Assembly (NCBI GenBank): GCA_023256355.1 | Contig: JAGDXJ010000060.1 | Span: 1-34,991, forward strand | DNA from: Nitrososphaerales archaeon | Lineage (GTDB): Archaea; Thermoproteota; Nitrososphaeria; Conexivisphaerales; UBA164 | DNA: 34,991 bases | Reading direction: 5' to 3' | Shown: one piece after another, positions 28,112 through 34,991 of the stretch | How positions within the stretch are numbered: position 1 is the first letter of the stretch | Layout of the letters: the number at the start of each line of letters is the position of its first letter | The notes under the pieces: model-generated | Seen by the model: only the letters and a program-made list of their open reading frames with translations | Databases searched by the model: none | What the model was told of the DNA's origin: nothing | Made by a program: the position numbers and the translations under genes

Positions 28112-28117
28112 TGGTAA
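27560..28117 (+). CDS. Truncated copy of the Nudix-like protein
   Basis: The first 184 residues equal those of the 316-residue protein at 30301; then one Trp and a stop follow at the edge of the duplication. It keeps a promoter (TTATATG about 24 nt upstream) and start codon, so the N-terminal domain alone could be expressed. It lacks the C-terminal 132 residues and is separated from the two partner genes. Treat it as a duplication remnant unless expression is shown. Confidence 0.75.
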   Translation: MLMDKDKKLTVNGQGTIKKYLFDDIRLVRDGKKKILKVSEPFKSVPPSIKIATIPTKRVNEVVKFYKGKLNEVILADEDNPVSLGGGFVQIDGQDVLFVKRDLNAIRKPGLLDISAGLFDEIFRNPVEMMVSETAEIVRRQGEDFILPVPEENAIKSDYIETLKKEFKKSLDSLKVSGRVREVKW

Positions 28118-28289
28118 ACCAATAGAGTTATGAAACTATGTGAAAATTATCTAAACAATTCATATTTTTAAAAATCTAAATCAAATATAATTTGCTTTGC
28201 ATTTTATATTTCTATAAATTCTGGTTGTTGTAATAGTTGATAGGTTATAATGAATTTTCATACAGTCTCATAAGCGTCTTGATGTTACA

Positions 28290-28485
28290 ATCGAATTTAT
28301 CCCTGTTTTTCAAAACATAAAAATAAATTCAGAAATTGTAAATTATTTTCGTTTATAAACTTGGAAAACTTTTGAACCTAAACCTATCCTGTTAATTTTA
28401 TGCGGTAATGATTTTAGCCTTTTGTTCTTATTGTAACTTTTATTATATGCAAATGTGACAGAAAATCCTTTTCTACTTAAAAACT
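28290..28485 (-). pseudogene. Fragment of a GT4 glycosyltransferase gene
   Basis: This stretch matches 24464-24655, the codons about 31-97 of the GT4 gene at 23605-24741, at roughly 90% identity. It has small indels and lacks the tandem repeat units of the intact gene. Both ends are missing; on the right it abuts the transposase fragment at CTAGCCCC. The 170 bp to the left (28118-28289) is AT-rich and holds nothing recognised. Confidence 0.75.
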
Positions 28486-28489
28486 AGCC

Positions 28490-28910
28490 CCATCCGGCTC
28501 TATTACTGAATTTTCTTTAACTCTTTTATCCAGCTTTATCACGCTCCTAATACCCTGCACGAACTTGCGGATCGTGCTCTTCGGTACTTCAACGTTTGTA
28601 ATTTTCTTTAACATCTTACTGGTTTCCATCATAAGATGCAACATATGCAATATCCGCTAACATTACCTTAAGTTCCCTTGAATACTTCTGCTTAGTTATT
28701 CCGAGAACATCGAGCAAGGGCGAAGCTATCCTGCCATCTTTGTGCAGCTTTACAATTTTTAAAATTACAGATCCTATGCTTTTTACAAGCTCCCTTTCGT
28801 AATACCCAGATTTTCTGTACCATCTGCTCATCATGTATTCAACTATCTGCTCCTGAATTTCTTCAATTCTTTCCTTAAGTCTCAGTGCAGATTCTATCCT
28901 TTCTGCTTAA
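28490..28910 (-). pseudogene. Truncated, frameshifted transposase N-terminal fragment
   Basis: Minus-strand frames read ALRLKERIEEIQEQIVEYMM, then SRWYRKSGYYERELVKSIGS and ASPLLDVLGITKQKYSRELK to a stop near 28616. After a frame shift they continue as KMLKKITNVEVPKSTIRKFV and RSVIKLDKRVKENSVIEPDG. The pattern resembles the N-terminal half of ISM1/UPF0236-like transposases and ends just where the first catalytic Asp-Gly block begins. It is inactive debris; the family name is tentative. Confidence 0.6.
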
Positions 28911-29051
28911 ATTATAGCGATAAGGTCTATATCTTTACATTTTTACATCTAACACTGGCTTGTTCCTTGCCTAACCCGTCACTAAAAGGTGTTAAAATAT
29001 TAAAAAGCTGTAAAAAATAAATATAATGATTGATTTAATTAGATTATAAAA

Positions 29052-30050
29052 TTGGATCAAAAAATAATTCATAATGGTAATTTGAAAAGTCCTTTAAATA
29101 TAGAAAGTCTAAAAATTTCATTTAATTTAATCGGTTATAGAAATGACCTATTTACGAGCGATAACCCAGAAGATATCATTGAATTCTATAATACTTTTAA
29201 GAGCAAAGAAAGCCTGATAAAATGGATGAAAGAAAGACCCAAAGGAGTTACGTACATTAATGAAGTTGATGGAAGAAAAGACATTATAGTAGTTATACCT
29301 ACAGCAAACGTTAATGGAAAATATGCCAAAGCCTGTCGGGACGAGATATTTAAAGGATTACATATTATATTTGTCGAAAGTGGAGAAGTAAAAGACCCTT
29401 ATTTTAATGTTGCTCATGCAAGCAATGTTGGCTTTAAAAAAGCGTTGGAATATGATCCAAAGTGGATAATATTCTCTAACGATGATATGTATAAGATCGA
29501 TGATGTATCTGTGTTAATTGAAGAATTAAATAAAATAAATCCGGCAACCGTAGATGTTGTATTTGCAGATAGTTATCCTTGTTTTCATCATAGTTATGAA
29601 AGAGTGTTGGGAACAAAGAGATCCATTTATGATTTCGCGTCTTCTTTTTACCATTTATTTTTAAACAAACAAAATAAACCTAAAACGGTATATAAAATGA
29701 AAAAAATTAATAAAACATTTAACACTAAATTGTTAATAAGAAACCGTTATAGCAAAATAGTATTTAAAAAAGCCCGTAAATTTATTGAGATCGGGGATTT
29801 TGCAATTTTTAGTGGGATCTGGGTGCGTAACATGAAAGGAAATATTTTCGATGAAACTTACATTAATGCGCATGATGATTTAGATCTATCATATGTTTTA
29901 TCCAAATCTAACAAAGATTATTACAAAATTATAAAATATCAAATCGGATCGTTTTCAGGCACTTCTTTAGGCCTTGGTATTACAAGAGATCTCAGGAGAA
30001 TAGCGGCAGATGTTTATTTAGAGTCTAAGTTCTTAGGTGATTTTGCATAG
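29052..30050 (+). CDS. GT-A-fold glycosyltransferase (GT2-like)
   Basis: The protein has 332 residues with a TTG start and AAATATAAT about 27 nt upstream. Mid-protein it shows VAHASNVGFKKALEYDPKWI followed by FSNDDMYKIDD (NDD as the metal-binding motif), typical of GT2-type enzymes, and a second acidic pair in NAHDDLDLSYVL. The N-terminal 75 residues before IIVVIPTANV are unusual for the family. It is very AT-rich and Lys/Asn/Ile-heavy. It is the only intact gene in the ~2-kb segment flanked by the direct repeats, so it is the likely cargo of the integration. Confidence 0.8.
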   Translation: MDQKIIHNGNLKSPLNIESLKISFNLIGYRNDLFTSDNPEDIIEFYNTFKSKESLIKWMKERPKGVTYINEVDGRKDIIVVIPTANVNGKYAKACRDEIFKGLHIIFVESGEVKDPYFNVAHASNVGFKKALEYDPKWIIFSNDDMYKIDDVSVLIEELNKINPATVDVVFADSYPCFHHSYERVLGTKRSIYDFASSFYHLFLNKQNKPKTVYKMKKINKTFNTKLLIRNRYSKIVFKKARKFIEIGDFAIFSGIWVRNMKGNIFDETYINAHDDLDLSYVLSKSNKDYYKIIKYQIGSFSGTSLGLGITRDLRRIAADVYLESKFLGDFA

Positions 30051-30109
30051 TATATATTTTTTAGGAAATATAAGCTTCGCTAAAGTGGAAAATAGAGGAT
30101 AAAAGAGAG

Positions 30110-30240
30110 TTCCAAAAACAGTGCTATACACAAGCAAAGCCCTTTCCTTTGGCTGGAAACCCACTCTTAATTCGGCTGAAGCAGTAAGGAAATCAGCGAG
30201 AGAAATAATAAAAAGAATAAAAAATCTTTCTCGTTTTTGA
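30110..30240 (+). pseudogene. Duplicated 3' end of the GalE-like epimerase gene
   Basis: About 43 codons plus the TGA match the epimerase C terminus, with two changes (Asp to Tyr and Ile to Thr). There is no start or upstream part; degraded similarity continues weakly before 30110. It marks the left part of repeat copy 2. Confidence 0.9.
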
Positions 30241-30852
30241 ACATGACTTAAATCAGTATAAATTTTAAAAAGCTTATATGCAAAGCTTGATTTTTTTAAA
30301 ATGTTGATGGATAAAGATAAAAAACTCACGGTTAATGGTCAGGGAACAATCAAAAAATACTTATTTGATGATATAAGGCTCGTACGAGACGGTAAGAAAA
30401 AAATTCTGAAAGTTTCTGAACCATTTAAGAGCGTACCGCCTTCAATCAAGATAGCAACGATTCCGACAAAACGGGTTAATGAAGTTGTGAAGTTTTATAA
30501 AGGGAAGCTCAATGAAGTGATCCTTGCAGATGAAGATAACCCAGTAAGCTTAGGTGGAGGTTTCGTCCAGATCGATGGTCAGGACGTGCTTTTTGTAAAA
30601 AGAGATCTTAACGCCATCAGAAAGCCGGGGCTTCTTGACATTTCTGCGGGGCTTTTCGATGAAATCTTCAGAAATCCTGTAGAGATGATGGTGTCAGAGA
30701 CTGCAGAAATAGTTAGACGTCAAGGCGAAGATTTTATTCTACCAGTTCCAGAAGAAAATGCAATAAAAAGCGACTACATAGAAACTTTAAAGAAAGAGTT
30801 TAAAAAATCTCTAGATTCTTTAAAAGTTTCTGGCAGAGTCAGAGAGGTTAAA
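30111..30852 (+). repeat. 742-bp direct repeat, copy 2
   Basis: This is the second copy of 27370-28111 at an offset of 2741 bp. In this copy the 5' gene part continues into the full-length 316-residue gene, while the epimerase part is only a fragment. It is the reciprocal of copy 1. Confidence 0.95.
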
Positions 30853-31251
30853 GCGAACGTACTTCAAGACGAAAGCTATACTGTTCTTGAATACGATGGC
30901 GAAGAAAGCATAGGCGTGATCGTTTCCCTTGAGCCGGACAGCGGTAGTGTTGAAATAATCGGCGTGCTAAAGGTTGATCTCACATCAGCTGAATATTCCG
31001 ACGGAGAATACAGATCGGCTGCAGAAGGCCTTTTGCCGCTTAACAGGGAAATTCACCAGGTCAACCTAAACAGCCTCGTGGACAGGGTCTGGAGGGGTTT
31101 TAAACAGATAAGCGCAACTGACTTCATCGAGGTCATAAGAAAAATAAAAAAAGAAGGACAGAAAGTTGCGTTTACGAGCAAGGTTGCAAACGCCCTTATG
31201 GCTGAACCGCTTTACAGGTATCCCATACGTAAAGCTCTGGAAGTGAAATAG
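30301..31251 (+). CDS. Unrecognised protein with degenerate Nudix-like region, first of a three-gene operon
   Basis: The protein has 316 residues. Around residues 80-145 it reads VSLGGGFVQIDGQDVLFVKRD, then PGLLDISAGLFDE and MMVSETAEIVRRQGE. This has the strand-loop-helix rhythm of Nudix hydrolases, but the canonical Gx5Ex7REUxEExGU box is not intact, so catalysis is doubtful. The second half (about 185-316) has an all-beta-looking part and a basic C terminus. The promoter TTATATG lies about 24 nt upstream. It is followed after 3 nt by the next gene. No confident family; the role may be nucleotide or NAD-derivative sensing, by inference only. Confidence 0.7.
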   Translation: MLMDKDKKLTVNGQGTIKKYLFDDIRLVRDGKKKILKVSEPFKSVPPSIKIATIPTKRVNEVVKFYKGKLNEVILADEDNPVSLGGGFVQIDGQDVLFVKRDLNAIRKPGLLDISAGLFDEIFRNPVEMMVSETAEIVRRQGEDFILPVPEENAIKSDYIETLKKEFKKSLDSLKVSGRVREVKANVLQDESYTVLEYDGEESIGVIVSLEPDSGSVEIIGVLKVDLTSAEYSDGEYRSAAEGLLPLNREIHQVNLNSLVDRVWRGFKQISATDFIEVIRKIKKEGQKVAFTSKVANALMAEPLYRYPIRKALEVK

Positions 31252-31254
31252 CAA

Positions 31255-32664
31255 ATGGATCAGTACACTCCTCTTAAAGATTCAAAGGACATATTCTATT
31301 TTACGGGCATGGCAAGCGACAAGAAGAAGTTCAACAGCGTTCTCAAGGCAACCTTTGCTTCTCCTTCTGTACATAAAGCGGTAAACAACGTCTACAGGGC
31401 TATGAAAGGAGAGGGCCTAGCTTCTGACGGATGTACAGAGCTCAGCAGGTATGTGGACTTTCTTACTGAGGAACTAAAATGGCACATGCTCATTTCTCAT
31501 CTTTCTGACCTTCACCCAGCTTTCATGTTAAGGGAGCTGAAAGGCAAGCCGGTGAGCATAACGTATGCTGACATGCCTTACTTTGACACTAAATACATAA
31601 CAACGGCTTCATTAACCTTACCCAACTCACAGGAAGAACATGATCTCGAGCTCGTGCTGAAGGAAGCTGTCAGAAACATGAAAGAAAAAGAAAGTTCCGT
31701 TGCCTTGGAATGGATGGAAAATGAAGAGCAGCCTGAAAGGGGGATATGGCCTTACTACGGGATATCTCTGTTCAGCGCTGTTCTTTACCAGCTCTGGTAC
31801 GAGCTTTACAACGCTGAAACCGGAAAGCTCAGAGTTTACACTGGCAACAACGTTAAATCTCAGGAATTTTTTGAACAGGAAACGAATAATGAAACTTTTG
31901 CAAAACTGCTTGTCATGGCTTCAGGCAGCCCAGATTACATTGAGCTAACTGACGATGAGAAGAGCGCTGACGTCTTAGTAAGCGTTGGCATTGATGGAGA
32001 AAAGCCCCAGGAACAGAGCGGGAAATCGATGACGGTGCCTGTCCTGAGGCATTTTTCTATACCGACCAAGGCATTGAGGGACAGAATCCTCATGAAAGAT
32101 GGGCCTGTAGGTGTATTTGCCGTGGGCGGGCTCGAGCATAACATTTCAATGCTTTACTTTTACATAAAGGAAAGGTGGTTGGGAAACGAAGATGTCAGAA
32201 TATACAACAACTTTTTCGACCTCCGGAAGGCGCTTTCGGCCAGGTTAATATCGGCCAGCGGCGAGAGGTTCAGGGTGGCGGGAAACCTGGTCGAGATGCC
32301 GATAGTCCTAGCTCACTCAGGCTTCATCCCGAGGCACAGGTCTTTTTTCGGAATACTGTACAATTTTTTCAACGCGGACGGCAAGGAAATAAGGATGGTT
32401 CACGTTATAGGACTATCCGCCTTCCTTTCAAAGCTCGGCGCGCAGCTCTACCTTTTAGATGAGTTCAAAAAATCCTTCAAAGGAAAATATCTGCTGAACA
32501 GCCTCGTACAAAACTATGCTTGGAAGGTCTTTAAAGTGGGAAACGATGATAAAGAATTTGAGGAGATTTTATCGAAGTGGGACAGAGAGGATCTTTTCAA
32601 CGACTATGATAGGTCTCAGGAAGCGCTTAAAGAAGTAGACAGATCTGTTATCGAGGTGAAATGA
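31255..32664 (+). CDS. 469-residue protein of unknown function, middle gene of the operon
   Basis: I recognise no family. The N-terminal half is helical with acidic patches; SDLHPAFMLRELKGK is at about 83-97. The C-terminal half has alternating strands and glycine turns: VGVFAVGGLEHNISMLYFYI (about 282-301), then a MVHVIGLSAFLSKLGAQLYL segment (about 381-400). It faintly recalls a GGP-N / IAG-x(n)-G layout of some uncharacterised bacterial sensor proteins; that resemblance is weak. No transmembrane helix or signal peptide is seen. The start is 3 nt after the previous stop and the end overlaps the next ATG (ATGA), so the trio is translated as a unit. Confidence 0.75.
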   Translation: MDQYTPLKDSKDIFYFTGMASDKKKFNSVLKATFASPSVHKAVNNVYRAMKGEGLASDGCTELSRYVDFLTEELKWHMLISHLSDLHPAFMLRELKGKPVSITYADMPYFDTKYITTASLTLPNSQEEHDLELVLKEAVRNMKEKESSVALEWMENEEQPERGIWPYYGISLFSAVLYQLWYELYNAETGKLRVYTGNNVKSQEFFEQETNNETFAKLLVMASGSPDYIELTDDEKSADVLVSVGIDGEKPQEQSGKSMTVPVLRHFSIPTKALRDRILMKDGPVGVFAVGGLEHNISMLYFYIKERWLGNEDVRIYNNFFDLRKALSARLISASGERFRVAGNLVEMPIVLAHSGFIPRHRSFFGILYNFFNADGKEIRMVHVIGLSAFLSKLGAQLYLLDEFKKSFKGKYLLNSLVQNYAWKVFKVGNDDKEFEEILSKWDREDLFNDYDRSQEALKEVDRSVIEVK

Positions 32665-33227
32665 GCTTGCAGATTTCTATTGAGGTCTATTCTGTTGTTG
32701 CTGAAATTTTAATAACTTTGCCGCTGATCATTTTAATGTTCAAAGAGATAGAGAGCTTGATTGAAAAGGTAAAAGGGTACATAAACGCTATGAACGCCCT
32801 TAGCGAAGATGTTGCTGCTCTAGACAATGAAGCCATAGATCATCTGTACACAATGATCGAAGATCTGAAAATTGGACGTTCAGTTAAAAACGTCGAAAGA
32901 CCAAAGATCGTAAGAAATAGAGAAATAGAAAACGCAAAAAGGAAGTTCGGCTCAAAGATAGATGAAGAGCTCAAAAAAGAAGTTGAGCTTAAAATAACTG
33001 CAAAGAAATACGCCAAACAAGTGCTCATATTTCCAGTTCTGGTTGTGTCTCTTTCGATGATCTTTTACATAGAAGGGTTAACTCTTCCTTTTGTTTTGCC
33101 ATTAACTATAATATCCACGTTGCTGTATCTTCACCTCATACTCCACTTTGAACTTCGCAAAGAAATTACAGAACTAATTGAACGCGCAAAAGAAATTGTA
33201 TACCCAAAATCTCAAAATTTGGGATAG
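32661..33227 (+). CDS. Membrane protein with three helices and a charged linker
   Basis: The protein has 188 residues. One hydrophobic helix lies at about 8-27, followed by about 85 mostly charged, helical residues with Glu/Lys/Asp-rich heptad-like stretches (about 28-115). Two more helices lie at about 117-136 and 138-158, before a charged tail. The layout would place the coiled linker between the first helix and the terminal pair on one membrane face. Its ATG overlaps the stop of the preceding gene. With an upstream soluble pair it resembles sensor-plus-membrane-effector modules, though no known effector family is recognised. Confidence 0.75.
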   Translation: MSLQISIEVYSVVAEILITLPLIILMFKEIESLIEKVKGYINAMNALSEDVAALDNEAIDHLYTMIEDLKIGRSVKNVERPKIVRNREIENAKRKFGSKIDEELKKEVELKITAKKYAKQVLIFPVLVVSLSMIFYIEGLTLPFVLPLTIISTLLYLHLILHFELRKEITELIERAKEIVYPKSQNLG

Positions 33228-33421
33228 CTTGCAACCAATAGCTGACTAATGCCGGCCTTTTATTCTTAAAATTGCTTTTAATTAATAATGAATTGCGGGC
33301 CATTCTCCAGCCATTAGATCCTTTGTGCGCATAATTTATTGCAGAAACGTGCTTTAAAATCAAAACACCATTTATGAATAAATCTTCAAAGAATATACAA
33401 TAGATTCATTTACAGAGAATT
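33228..33421. other. Intergenic, no gene seen
   Basis: The 194 bp are AT-rich with TTATTCTTAAAATTGC-type runs that may end the operon. No RNA or open frame is supported. Confidence 0.4.
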
Positions 33422-33475
33422 TATATCGATTTACCGATATACTTATAAATTGCTTTTACCAATCCTATATCGGTG
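33422..33475. promoter_or_regulatory. Palindromic operator and TATA box of the Gly-rich regulator
   Basis: TATATCG (33422-33428) faces CGATATA (33435-33441). ACCGATATA (33433-33441) faces TATATCGGT (33467-33475) as a 9-bp inverted pair. A TATA box TTATAAAT (33443-33450) sits between them, about 33-40 nt before ATG 33483. A protein bound to both half sites would cover the promoter, consistent with autoregulation by the following winged-helix protein. Confidence 0.65.
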
Positions 33476-33482
33476 ATCAGAT

Positions 33483-33815
33483 ATGATGAGAGGTAGAAGG
33501 AGAGGTTTCGGGATGGGATGCATGGGACCTTATGGGTACGGCGGTTACGGATCATGGGGACCAGGACCTTATGCTTTTGGGCTTAACCCTTGGGGCTTCC
33601 CCAGAAGGTCTGGCTGGATAGTGTTCAGCGCTCTGGCTTCAGGCCCAAAGACCGAACAGGAGATCAAGGATTATATGGCAAAGCTTACAGGACTGCAGAT
33701 CACTTACAGCCTTCAGCCATTCTTAGATTACCTTGCAAGCACTGGAGCAATCAAGAAGCGCGAAGACGGGAAGTATGAGCTTGGCTCTTATCCCTACTGG
33801 TACCCCCCTGTCTAA
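33483..33815 (+). CDS. Gly/Tyr/Pro-rich N terminus plus PadR-like winged-helix regulator
   Basis: The protein has 110 residues. Residues 1-40 are almost all Gly, Tyr, Pro, Trp, Arg and Met with two adjacent Arg clusters and one Cys. Residues 42-105 form a winged helix: SGWIVFSALASGPKTEQEIK, a recognition helix near 68-85, and a wing with KKREDGKYELG. PadR-type regulators with Gly-rich ends bind palindromes such as the one found directly upstream, so autoregulation is likely. The inducer is unknown; the low-complexity end may bind metal or mediate self-association. ATG 33486 is an alternative start one codon later. Confidence 0.75.
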   Translation: MMRGRRRGFGMGCMGPYGYGGYGSWGPGPYAFGLNPWGFPRRSGWIVFSALASGPKTEQEIKDYMAKLTGLQITYSLQPFLDYLASTGAIKKREDGKYELGSYPYWYPPV

Positions 33816-33936
33816 GATTTTTAATTTTTTTATATAATCAATTCTTTATTTTTGTTATAGGCTCAGAATTTAGCTTTACTTTGTATAAAAATCGCAAATA
33901 AAAGCTTAAATCGTAAACTTTGGTATATATTGTAAA

Positions 33937-34740
33937 TTGGAAGCTGTAAAAAAGGATAACCTTAGCCTTGAAGCAAAGGAAAAGATAGGCATTACGGTCA
34001 TAAAGGACGCCATTAAGAGGTTCAGCCGAGGGGCCATAGTGTGGAGCGCAGGGAAAGATAGCACTGTAGCTCTGCATCTTTTGAAAAGAACAGTAGAAGA
34101 AGAAGGGCTAGATATGCTGCCAGCAATATTCGTTGACCACGGGGACCACTTTCCCGAAACGCTAAAAATGCTGGATGAAGTGAGCAGGTCGTGGAACTTC
34201 AGGGTAATACCTGCAAGGAACGACGATGCGCTGAGCCATGTAAAGGACGGGAAGATCTATGTATCCGAGCTTAACGAGAGAAACAGAAGAGAAGTAGAAA
34301 AAATAGGGTTTAAGGGCGACAGTTTCGAATATTCGCTTGAAACAGATGTAGGAAACCACATACTCAAGACTGTCCCTTTGCTTACGACAGTTGAAAAGTA
34401 CAGGCTTGAGTATCTGATCATAGGTATAAGGTGGGACGAAAACCCTGCAAGAGCTGTTGAAGTGTTCATAAGCAAGAGGGAAAACCCTGATCACTACCGT
34501 GTGCATCCTATACTTCCTTTTACTGAAAGGGACATATGGAGCTACATATTCAAGTACAACCTGCCGATACACCCAAAGTACAGAGAAGGATACAGGTCAA
34601 TAGACGGAATAAAGGACACAAAGAAGTTCTCTGACAAGCCTGCATGGGAACAGGACCTTGAGAACACAAAAGAAAGGATGGGAAGGTCTCAGGACAAAGA
34701 AAACATGATGGAAAGGCTCAGAAAGCTAGGGTACATGTGA
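33937..34740 (+). CDS. PP-loop ATPase of the PAPS-reductase/CysD-like family
   Basis: The protein has 267 residues. The PP-loop SAGKDS lies at 37-42, followed by FVDHGDHFPET (about 65-75) and the late VHPILPFTERDIWSYI segment with HPKYREGYRSIDGI (about 210-223), the CysH/CysD-type substrate region. Members either reduce phosphoadenylyl sulfate or form the small subunit of ATP sulfurylase. The C-terminal redox Cys of CysH is absent, and no Cys occurs in the protein, so a reductase is unlikely; a CysD-like or other PP-loop adenylation role is better. The start is TTG 33937, with CTTAAATC about 27 nt upstream. Confidence 0.8.
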   Translation: MEAVKKDNLSLEAKEKIGITVIKDAIKRFSRGAIVWSAGKDSTVALHLLKRTVEEEGLDMLPAIFVDHGDHFPETLKMLDEVSRSWNFRVIPARNDDALSHVKDGKIYVSELNERNRREVEKIGFKGDSFEYSLETDVGNHILKTVPLLTTVEKYRLEYLIIGIRWDENPARAVEVFISKRENPDHYRVHPILPFTERDIWSYIFKYNLPIHPKYREGYRSIDGIKDTKKFSDKPAWEQDLENTKERMGRSQDKENMMERLRKLGYM

Positions 34741-34848
34741 ATATTTCTTTATTTAACGCCTGCAAATTAAACTGAATAACAAAATTTTATTAAAATTTTG
34801 TTATAAGTGCTTTAAGCATAAAAATGCTTGCAGGTTCGCTTCTTGGTT

Positions 34849-34991
34849 TCAGGTTTTGACTTTATCCCTGCCTCTTAAGAATAAGGTTATTCCGGATATT
34901 GCCGCTATCACAACTATCGCTATCAATCCTATGCTTAGATAGTTGTATGTATAATTCACTGTAAGGTATTCATTAACTGTATACCCTGTTG
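34849..34991 (-). CDS. C-terminal end of a membrane-anchored protein (partial)
   Basis: A minus-strand frame enters from the right edge and ends at TGA 34849-34851 after 46 visible residues. It contains about 18 residues of Asn/Tyr/Thr-rich exterior-like sequence, then one transmembrane helix (LSIGLIAIVVIAAISGITLF), then a basic RGRDKVKT tail. This is the layout of a type-I surface protein with a C-terminal anchor, such as an S-layer-associated protein or secreted protease. The rest lies outside the window, so the family is unknown. Confidence 0.65.
   Translation of the reverse strand, partial: TGYTVNEYLTVNYTYNYLSIGLIAIVVIAAISGITLFLRGRDKVKT

Noticed and set aside
33937-34740. Assignment as cysH (PAPS reductase)
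   Set aside because: The C-terminal catalytic cysteine motif is absent and the protein contains no cysteine.

Overview
The window reads as an archaeal chromosome fragment. Evidence: an elongator tRNA-Met without encoded CCA, two UbiA-type prenyltransferases, a two-subunit 2-oxoacid:ferredoxin oxidoreductase of the type with a fused gamma-alpha subunit, TATA-like boxes about 25-27 nt before many start codons (leaderless genes), Shine-Dalgarno motifs mainly inside operons, and frequent TTG starts. A small acidophile-type archaeon (Micrarchaeota/Parvarchaeota or Thermoplasmata-like) would fit, but that placement is inference; no marker gene fixes the lineage.

Layout. (1) 1-2150: an accessory-looking stretch with a GC-rich small membrane protein, a 34-residue acidic protein, two inverted copies of a ~187-bp palindromic element around an AT-rich core (570-1076), a winged-helix protein whose 3' part looks frameshifted, and a small two-helix membrane protein. 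It ends at a tRNA 3'-end-like fragment and tRNA-Met. (2) 2350-9173: lipid/quinone and redox metabolism. A degenerate UbiA protein converges with a PNPOx-like/UbiA fusion; then a zinc-binding protein is coupled to the oxidoreductase alpha and beta subunits, which converge with a lipoamide-dehydrogenase-like flavoprotein. (3) 9239-10419: an IS200/IS605-like end remnant and an SDR dehydrogenase. (4) 17530-10529 (minus): nine overlapping genes forming a self-contained heptose operon: an RfaE/PfkB-like kinase, split transketolase, hddC, hddA, gmhA, gmhB, transaldolase and ribulose-phosphate epimerase. (5) 17677-24741: a glycan island with GT4 and GT2 glycosyltransferases and a sulfatase/phosphotransferase-like enzyme. 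(6) 24793-30300: an IS4/IS1634-like insertion sequence, a GalE-like epimerase, then a 742-bp direct duplication flanking ~2 kb with a decayed GT, a decayed transposase and an intact GT-A gene. (7) 30301-33227: three unrecognised, translationally coupled genes (degenerate Nudix-like protein, 469-residue protein, membrane protein). (8) 33422-34991: a Gly-rich winged-helix regulator under a palindromic operator, a PAPS-reductase/CysD-like PP-loop enzyme, and the 3' end of a membrane-anchored protein.

How the genes work together. The operon in (4) makes sedoheptulose 7-phosphate with its own transketolase/transaldolase/epimerase set and converts it through GmhA, HddA, GmhB and HddC to GDP-D-glycero-alpha-D-manno-heptose. 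The neighbouring glycosyltransferases and the epimerase probably build a surface glycan (S-layer, N-glycan or glycolipid) containing that heptose. The glycosyltransferase region shows active turnover: IS insertion, gene fragments, and a duplication with the topology of a single-crossover (Campbell-type) integration.
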